DNA of 15,119 nucleotides from Podila epigama (Eukaryota > Mortierellomycota > Mortierellomycetes > Mortierellales > Mortierellaceae). The stretch covers positions 289-15,407 of the forward strand of contig JAAAVE010000615.1 in the NCBI GenBank assembly GCA_015679605.1, given 5' to 3'. The notes under the pieces were generated by a model. That model was not told where the DNA came from. It ran no database searches and saw only the letters and a list, made by a program, of their open reading frames with translations. Both the position numbers and the translations under genes were made by a program. Positions within the stretch are counted from its first letter, which is position 1; each line of letters starts with the position of its first letter. Below are positions 9,373 to 15,119 of the stretch, one piece after another.

Positions 9373-12055
9373 ATGGCCTCTGAAGTTCGTACGTTTTTCT
9401 TGTCCTATTATCTCAATCACCATGCACTTCATTTCATCAACCAATAATACATCACACCCCAAAACATGCATGCCCAACGCTGAAACTGACATTTGATGTC
9501 TGATTCTCTCTTCAATAGCCCTTCCTTTGACCCCACCAGTCTCCAAAGTAAGCAAAGCAACAATCTCAGGAGAAACCCCAACCTGCTGTATTTTCCATCT
9601 TTTTTTTTTTTTTTTTCTCCTGGAATCCCTCCTGGTCGTCTCCTTGCTCCCTCAAGACTCCTTTCTACACTTTTTTTTTCTCCAGAACTTTTCTCTTGTG
9701 CTGTTATGCGAGTACATGATATGTACCTTGTGCGGCATCAGTTGGAATTAGTGGTGTTGGGATCAACTCGTATGGATCGTACAGAGACCAGCAAGACAGA
9801 CGAGCTTCAACAAACCTTCCTGTGCATGTTCGCTAGCTTGCAAACGGCGAGGATCCTCATTTTGCTGACCCTATACTTCTTGTCTACAACGGCAAAAAAT
9901 AATAATAATATAATAGCCCCTCACCAACGGTGTCCTTCGCAAAAAGTTGCAGGGATATGTTGGATTCGCCAACCTGCCCAACCAGGTCCACCGCAAGTCT
10001 GTCAAGAAAGGCTTCAACTTTACCATCATGGTCGTAGGTAAGGATGCTTCTCTATTCTCCTTGTCTTGGGTAGCAGAACGATTCTTAGCTCTTTACAATG
10101 TTTCTTCACATTCCCAAGAGATGGGCTCGCAAGGAACATCGGGATATTTTTAAACCAATTGAGCAATGGCATTATGGGAAAGAGCTTTTTTTTTCACTTT
10201 GTCTCTGTCTCTTTCTCTCTCTCGTCTTGCTGGATACTTCTGGGTTAACCGGTTGACTATGACTATGACTATGACTATCATACGAACAACCCATGGAAGG
10301 AGCATCAGGACTCAAAAAGGATTGCAGGACAACACTTGGGAACATGGACGCTTTAAAAAAAAGTACACAATCACTGCTATCTGCACTACCGATCTCTGAC
10401 AATGACTCTCATCCCAACTTGTCTCGCAAAATAGGCGAATCTGGTCTTGGCAAGTCTACTTTGGTCAACACTCTTTTCAGTGCTCCTTTGTACCCTCCCA
10501 AGGAGCATGTGCCCCTGTCCGAACATAGCCCAAAGACCGTTGGTATCCAGGTCTTGAACACGGACATTGAGGAGAACGGCGTCCGCCTAAAGTTGAACGT
10601 TGTCGACACCCCTGGATTCGGTGACTTTATTAACAACGAGGACAGGTAAGGCTTTGCGAGTCAATTCTTCCACTTTTTTAGAACACGCAAAGAAGCTATA
10701 TCAGGATCCTAACCGAGGGCATCATTTCTCTATCATCTTGTTTTGGGTGCGACCAGCTGGAAGCCCATCCTCGAGACCATTGAGAGCCGCTTCGATGCTT
10801 ACTTGGAGCAGGAGAACAGAGTCAACCGCAGCAAGATCACGGATACCCGTGTCAACGCCTGTCTCTACTTCATTGCTCCCACTGGTCACTCCCTCAAGGC
10901 CTTGGACATTGAGTTTATGAAGAGACTTCACAAGAAGGTCAACCTCATCCCTGTCATCGCCAAGAGCGATACCATGACGCATGAGGAGATTGCTGCCTTC
11001 AAGGAACGAGTATGTTTTCTTTTTTTCATTTTTCTTTTGCACGATATCATATTCTTTTTTAGCTCTTTATTTTTTGCGTCCTTTCACTTGGTACATATCT
11101 TTCTGCTTTCACTCTTTCTCACTCGTTTTCTCTCCAATGCGTTGGCTCGATAGATTCTCTTGGACATTGCTCATCATGATATCAAGATCTACCATGCTCA
11201 GCACTACGATTGTGACGATGCCGAGACCATTGCCGAGACCAAGGATGTCATGGTAGAGTCAAATTATTCACACTATTCACACTATTCACAGAGCATACGT
11301 ATGGTACATATCCTTCTCAAATCCTTTTTGTTAACCTCTTCCTACGACCGCGCTACTTGAATCATATATAGAGCAAGATTCCTTTTGCTATTGTCGGCTC
11401 GGATAAGATTATCGAGACTGCTGATGGTCGTCAGGTCCGAGGCAGACGTTACCCTTGGGGTACCATTGAAGTCGACAATGAGGATCACTGCGACTTTGTC
11501 AAGCTTCGCCAGATGCTCATCCGGTAAGAACAATGTTTTGGATGGAGAATAGAAAAGAGAAAGATGGAAAAAAAAGAATATCCACACCGATGAGGCATAG
11601 GATACAAAATCTAGATGCTGACGTTTATTCCATTGCTATCAACTTCTTTTTCTTCCTCTAGCACTCACATGGAGGAGCTTCGCGAGTTCACCAACGATAT
11701 CCATTATGAGAACTACCGCACTGAGAAGCTTCTTGCTTTGGGCTACAAGCAAGACCAGTCTGTCTTCCGCGAGGTTGATCCTCTTGCCAAGCTTGAGGAG
11801 GAGCGTGCCTTGCATGAGGCTAAGCTTGTGAAGATGGAGCAGGATATGAAGCACGTCTTCCAGCAAAAGGTGCAAGAGAAGGAAGCCAAGCTGACCCAAT
11901 CTGAGGCTGAGCTCTATGCCAAGCACAAAGAGATGAAGGATGCTTTGGAGAAACAGCGCCTTGATCTTGAGGAAAAGAAGCGACGAATCGAACTAGGTCG
12001 CCCAACCACGCCCGAGAAGCCCAAGAAGAAGGGATTCGGATTTGCCAACAAATAG
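9373..12055 (+). CDS. CDC3: Septin, Cdc3/AspB type
   Basis: This is a GTP-binding filament-forming septin of the core hetero-oligomer, acting at septa and the cell cortex. Exons are 9373-9388, 9519-9547, 9917-10037, 10435-10645, 10757-11009, 11154-11252, 11372-11523 and 11662-12055; all introns are GT-AG and the product is 424 aa. In order it has a short N-terminus, the Cdc3-typical [19 protein letters not shown], a polybasic segment HRKSVKKG (about 40-47), P-loop GESGLGKST (56-64), G3 DTPGFGD (113-119), G4 AKSD (194-197), the septin unique element with [13 protein letters not shown] and a C-terminal coiled coil (about 305-395) ending in a Lys-rich tail. The segment [11 protein letters not shown] and the end KKKGFGF are characteristic of the Cdc3 group in filamentous fungi. 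Introns 2 and 3 (369 and 397 nt) are longer than the rest; the first two exons are only 16 and 29 nt, so the very N-terminus is the least certain part. Confidence 0.95.
10255..10278 (+). repeat. GACTAT hexanucleotide repeat, four copies, in septin intron 3
   Basis: Four perfect head-to-tail copies of GACTAT lie in the 397-nt intron that splits the first glycine codon of the P-loop. It is short, intronic and probably length-polymorphic. A second small tandem repeat (three copies of a 9-mer like ACTATTCAC, about 11263-11289) lies in septin intron 6. Confidence 0.85.
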
Positions 12056-12367
12056 AAGTTTCTAGTCCCATGGTCAAGCATTTATTCAAATAGTCTCAAT
12101 ATTCCATCATGTCGCCATTCTTTTTTTGTGAGGCCCCTTTTAAGCCTTGCATGAAACCGTTAGCTGAATTATGTTTTGTGTCTTTTCGTTGTACGTCCAA
12201 AAACGGACAACTTGTGTTGTGCCCTCTTTTTTTTTATTTGGAGGGGTCTTCCCCAAGAATATGTAGTACCCTCTGACAAATCTCTCTGACTCAAAAGAAT
12301 GTAAAAAAAGAACTTTGCACACAACTCTTTTCTCTTCTCTTTTGAATTTAACAAACACAACACAACA
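12056..12367 (+). other. Intergenic region between septin and Dabb genes
   Basis: These 312 bp hold the septin 3' UTR and the promoter of the downstream gene in the same orientation. No clear AATAAA follows the septin stop. Close to the next start there is a CTCTTTTCTCTTCTCTTTTG pyrimidine block followed by an A/C-rich ACAAACACAACACAACA leader directly before the ATG, a common fungal start context. No gene was seen. Confidence 0.6.
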
Positions 12368-12867
12368 ATGGCCGTCGCTCACATCAGCAAGTGCTTTGCA
12401 TGCCACGATTGCATTCTTCATTCTGCAATTGACTCGATGTTCCTTCTCATATGCGTTCGTGCCTTTGTCCTCTCTGCTCTACCGCACCTAACCTTGCTTT
12501 TTGCTACTGTTGTTCTTGCTTTTTTTTTTCTTTTTTTTTTCTTCATCGAAAATATCTAGTTCTTCTCAAGGTCAAGCCCTCCGTCACCGAGGAGCAAGCC
12601 ATTGATATCCTCAAAGCCGTTTCTGACCTCAAAAACCAGCTTCCAGACATCGTCCAATCAGTTCACTTGGGAACCAACTTTGCCTCGCGCGCCAAGGGCT
12701 TCACCCATGGCTTCACCATGATCTTCAAGGACCGCGCTGCCTTGGACGCTTACGACAAATCACCCGAGCATATCAGGGTCGTGACCGAAGTGATCCGCCC
12801 CCGTATTGATGATGTCCTTGCTGTTGACTATGATGTTGTTGACTTTTCCTCTCCTCGCTTGGATTAA
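12368..12867 (+). CDS. Stress-responsive A/B barrel (Dabb) domain protein
   Basis: This is a small dimeric alpha+beta barrel (Dabb) protein of 108 aa, the usual length for single-domain members, which occur in plants, fungi and bacteria. Some relatives are induced by salt stress and some are cyclases, but no function can be assigned here. Exons are 12368-12386 and 12560-12867. The spliced product begins MAVAHIILLKVKPSVTEEQ, a normal first beta strand, and continues with the family pattern GTNFASRAKGFTHGFTMIF and ALDAYDKSPEHIRV, including the conserved His residues. The single intron is GC-AG. Without it the first exon runs into an unrelated Cys/Phe-rich frame. A well-formed AATAAA lies 17 bases after the stop. 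Strong codon bias towards C-ending codons suggests decent expression. Confidence 0.93.
12387..12559 (+). other. GC-AG intron in the Dabb gene
   Basis: The donor is ATCA/GCAAGTGC and the acceptor is ATATCTAG/TTCTTC, phase 1 (A/TT = Ile), length 173 nt with a long T-rich tract before the acceptor. Using the GT four bases later would give AAT TCT TCT and leave the Dabb frame. The GC donor is therefore the only one that joins MAVAHI to LLKVKP. Confidence 0.9.
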
Positions 12868-12883
12868 ACAAAAACTTACATAA

Positions 12884-12889
12884 AATAAA
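12884..12889 (+). terminator. Poly(A) signal AATAAA of the Dabb gene
   Basis: A perfect AATAAA stands in an A-rich context 17 bases after the TAA stop of the Dabb gene, the expected place for 3'-end formation of a short fungal mRNA. Confidence 0.7.
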
Positions 12890-13434
12890 ATGCTGGACAG
12901 CTTCTCCCTTTTGGAACCTGGGCCATGTGACTTGGTACCACTTTTGGACTCTACACCTCCAAGTTGCGTTTTATTTGGGGTCTTGTAGGCAAAGCATCAA
13001 CAGCGGGAGATATGGAATGACCGAGCTTTTTTTTTTTTGGGACAAGTACTGAATCTTACATGATCATCCTTGCAGTGTTGGTCGCTCACTCAAAAGAACC
13101 ATGACTTCTGTCCATCACCGGATAAACCTCAAAAAGGTGTAAACGAACTACCAAGCTTGCTGTATCAATGGACACTCTGATATTCTCAAGTCGCGGTTGA
13201 AAATAGCTCTCCCCTGTTCGTGCAAAATTGTTTGAATCCACGATTACATTGGTGATATGTACACTCTGTAATCATGTTTGCTTTTTTTGTCCAAATCTTG
13301 CTCATGTACAGATGCGAATGGTTCTCACAAGGACGAGTGTACAGGAACGACGAACAATGTGAAAGAATGACCTTTTGATTTCTTTGGATTATTGCTCTCG
13401 ATCATGCAGGCAAGGAGGACGTGGAGGTAGAACT

Positions 13435-13440
13435 TTTATT
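13435..13440 (-). terminator. Poly(A) signal AATAAA of the SR gene
   Basis: Read on the minus strand, AATAATAAAAG lies about 135 bases after the SR stop codon (13576-13578), with an A12 run between. It is the best 3'-end signal for this gene. Confidence 0.6.
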
Positions 13441-13575
13441 ATTTTCAACAGACATTTTTTTTTTTTTATAATTGCATCCCATGTAACAGTTGTTAGTCGT
13501 GCAAGTTTCGACATGAACGCATCATTGCTGTCTGGTGTAGGCACCTGGTTCTATCTGTATGTTATCGCCTATGTC

Positions 13576-15076
13576 TTATGGGGACTCTGAACGGCGTCCT
13601 CGAGGGCTGGGTGAACGGCGAGATCTCGAGCCAGATCTGGAGCGGCGGTCATCGCGATCCTTATCATGACTGTCCTGTTCTGCCATTTTAGAGTCACCGT
13701 CGGCGTCAACGCCTTCTGTGCTACGTCCACGGATAGGAGACCGCGAGGCGGATGCACGGCGATGTCTAGCTGCTGTTGCGCCTGCAGGGCTTGCTGAGCG
13801 TCTTCCACTTCCACGAGGGCTCAATGACCGGGGACGAGGGCTAGCGGAACGGCGACGAGGACTAGGTGAGCGAGGGCGGGGGCTAGGAGAGCGACGGCGG
13901 GGTGAACGCGACCGACGGCGAGGAGGAGGGCTACGTCCACGGCCGCGACGTGGAGACCGCGAGCGACCAAACTTGCTACCTTCATGTCGCCAGGACGAGC
14001 TTGGTGTGTTTTTGGCATACTACATTCATTTTTGAACAACCGCAAATTGGGCCAGTGGTTAATAGAGAGCTCTAGGACATTGCATGAACAAAAATCTTGA
14101 GAGAAATCACTTACTTGGACATCAAGGCGATATCCCTCAAACCGGACATCCCTCATGGCATGATAGGCATCTCTACAATCACGGTCGTCCTCAAACTCGA
14201 CAAATGCATATCTGGTAGTTGTCATTTTTCGTTATTTTAAGACACACATCATGCGATTAGAAATACAAGTAGAGCCATCACATTGATTAGAGCAGCGTGG
14301 TGCATCATTTCCCCCCCCCCCCGAGGAACAAAGAGGCAGGTAACAGAGAACAGGACGGTCCAGACACGAGGAGGTCGAAGAATGCAGGATAATAAGGCGA
14401 GGACCAACCGACGGTAGGAGGAGGAGGTTAGAGGCAACAGAAGAAGGGATCAGAGGTCGATGTTCAACATGAGATTCAGTACGAGGAGGACGAGTCCCTG
14501 GCCGCCGTCGACGTTATTCGCGAACGATCGAACTTGCCGACCATAATCTTTATGTGTTGTGTTACATGCCAAGGGTTAGCATTTCAACTTTTTTCTTTTT
14601 TTTTCTTTTTCTTTTGTTTCTTTTTTTGAAACGAAGAGAAGGCATGAAAAGTGTCATAGGTGTTCAAATCGTTTCTCTGCTCGCGGATGGTCCACTCTGG
14701 CAGAATGCCCCCCACAAAAAAAAATAAGAAGAGTGCAAAGAAAATCACGTCGCACACACACGCATATTTAGCGCGTGTAATAAAACAGGTAATAATGATA
14801 GACAATTTCGTGTCAAAAGCTCATCCATTGCCAGCTGCACCTCGATATCACATGCTTCCTTTTGTCCTTTGCCTTTCCTGACTATGCCCATTCCCATAAC
14901 CACTTGGCTCTTCAAGTTCCTCAGACAGAGAAGGAGGGCGATAAAACAAAGATGTTGCATCCTTTTTTGCATGAACTGGGAAGGCTCAGTGCGTTGTTCA
15001 TGAAAGAATTTGAACTTACGGCTTGGAGGAATCGTTACGCAAAGCAGGAATGTCACAACGAATTAGGGGTCCATAT
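13576..15076 (-). CDS. SR-family splicing factor (Srp1-like), 5' end missing
   Basis: This is a nuclear serine/arginine-rich pre-mRNA splicing factor. Visible exons on the minus strand are 15076-15020, 14211-14115 and 14019-13576, giving 198 residues plus a shared codon. The first visible exon encodes YGPLIRCDIPALRNDSSK, the middle of an RRM. The second gives YAFVEFEDDRDCRDAYHAM, which is RNP-1 and the following helix, and ends at YRLDVQ. The third begins YAKNTPSSSWRHEGSKF and runs into an RS domain (RSRSP, RRRSPSP repeats), then a short acidic stretch DADGDSKMAEQD and a second RS block ending RRSESP. These joins match the single-RRM fungal Srp1 pattern. The exon(s) encoding the RRM start and initiator codon lie beyond the window, past an intron acceptor (GAAATAG) at 15077. 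The 808-nt intron (14212-15019) is exceptional. Confidence 0.9.
14212..15019 (-). other. 808-nt intron interrupting the SR protein RRM
   Basis: The donor is CC/GTAAGT at 15019 and the acceptor is CTACCAG/ATATGC at 14212; the split codon CC/A gives SKPYAFVEF. It is several times longer than the neighbouring 95-nt intron. It contains a poly-purine A-rich tract (about 14588-14630, minus strand), an RS-exon-like segment (about 14407-14547) and a G12 run (minus strand, complement of 14311-14322). Such long conserved introns in SR genes of other eukaryotes commonly hold autoregulatory cassette exons. Confidence 0.85.
14407..14547 (-). pseudogene. Decayed RS-exon copy or candidate poison exon
   Basis: On the minus strand this reads GKFDRSR near its start, matching SKFGRSR of the true RS exon, and the DNA (14482-14542) aligns by eye with 13919-13980 with small gaps, including GCAAGTT, ACGTCG and CCTCCTCG words; a further CCTCCTCC..CCGTCGGT match lies near 14407-14428. 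It carries stops in the matching frame. If spliced in after 15020, an acceptor at 14548 (ATAAAG/ATTATG) with a TGCTAAC branch-point-like word about 28 nt upstream would lead to a TAA at 14514-14516 after about 11 codons. No strong downstream donor was seen. Confidence 0.45.
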
Positions 15077-15097
15077 CTATTTCAAGTCAATGGAATT

Positions 15098-15119
15098 AAA
15101 AAAAAAAAAAAAAAAAAAA
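15098..15119. repeat. A-run at the right contig edge
   Basis: Twenty-two A close the window and nine A open it. On the SR gene's strand the right-hand run is a T-tract upstream of an intron acceptor, so it is compatible with a real polypyrimidine-rich intron at which the assembly stopped. Confidence 0.7.

Larger units (their letters stand above)
12868..13575. other. Convergent intergenic region between Dabb and SR genes
   Basis: About 700 bp lie between the two converging stops. The ends are 3' UTRs with AATAAA signals for both genes. The middle (about 12950-13400) has ordinary composition, one T10 run near 13027, and no frame with recognisable protein similarity. A plus-strand frame of 71 codons (13375-13590) crosses the SR gene's 3' UTR and is not supported. 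No tRNA cloverleaf was found, although one T-loop-like word exists. Confidence 0.6.

Noticed and set aside
10166-10434. In-frame open stretch running into the septin P-loop exon (ending [10 protein letters not shown])
   Set aside because: The acceptor AAATAG/GC joined to exon 3 restores [12 protein letters not shown]; the upstream frame has no septin similarity and begins in low-complexity intron.
13225-13250. T-loop-like word TTGTTTGAATCC suggesting a tRNA
   Set aside because: No matching acceptor, D-arm or anticodon stem could be found around it on either strand.
1-15119. CRISPR arrays, insertion sequences, operons or phage genes
   Set aside because: The genes are spliced fungal nuclear genes; repeats are only simple microsatellites and homopolymers.

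Overview
This window is nuclear DNA of a filamentous-type fungus, probably an early-diverging one such as a Mucoromycota or Mortierella-like lineage (inference). The evidence is six intron-rich genes with short spliceosomal introns (mostly 95-225 nt, ending in TAG or CAG), pyrimidine-rich 5' leaders, many A/T homopolymers, and fungal protein families: an Rna14 with a large poly-Q tail, a Cdc3/AspB-type septin, a FluG-like type I glutamine synthetase and an Srp1-like SR protein. Both ends are runs of A, and the last gene is cut off in an intron, so this looks like a whole small contig broken at homopolymers.

Layout: (1) 452-4690 minus, RNA14 (CstF-77 homologue, four exons, 1086 aa). (2) 4935-5978 plus, SND2/TMEM208 (five exons, 180 aa), head to head with RNA14 across about 244 bp. 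(3) 6084-8172 minus, type I glutamine synthetase-like protein (four exons, 492 aa), tail to tail with SND2 across 105 bp. (4) 9373-12055 plus, septin CDC3/AspB (eight exons, 424 aa), separated from the synthetase by a 1.2-kb divergent intergenic region. (5) 12368-12867 plus, stress-responsive A/B barrel (Dabb) protein (two exons, 108 aa). (6) 13576-15076 minus, SR splicing factor, missing its 5' end.

The exon structures were assembled by hand. Every junction keeps frame, and coding lengths come to whole codons (3261, 543, 1479, 1275 and 327 nt including stops). The genes do not form a pathway or operon. Two (RNA14 and the SR protein) act in nuclear pre-mRNA processing; the rest are unrelated housekeeping or accessory genes.

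The most notable points are three GC-AG introns in three different genes among 20 complete introns, all with the donor GCAAGT, and an 808-nt intron in the SR gene. That intron holds a decayed copy of the gene's own RS-domain exon behind a plausible branch point and acceptor, which makes it a candidate poison exon or a duplication relic. A 700-nt first intron of RNA14 with coding-like remnants, a start-codon-only first exon in SND2, and a palindrome-rich, Z-DNA-prone segment between the synthetase and septin genes are also worth checking.
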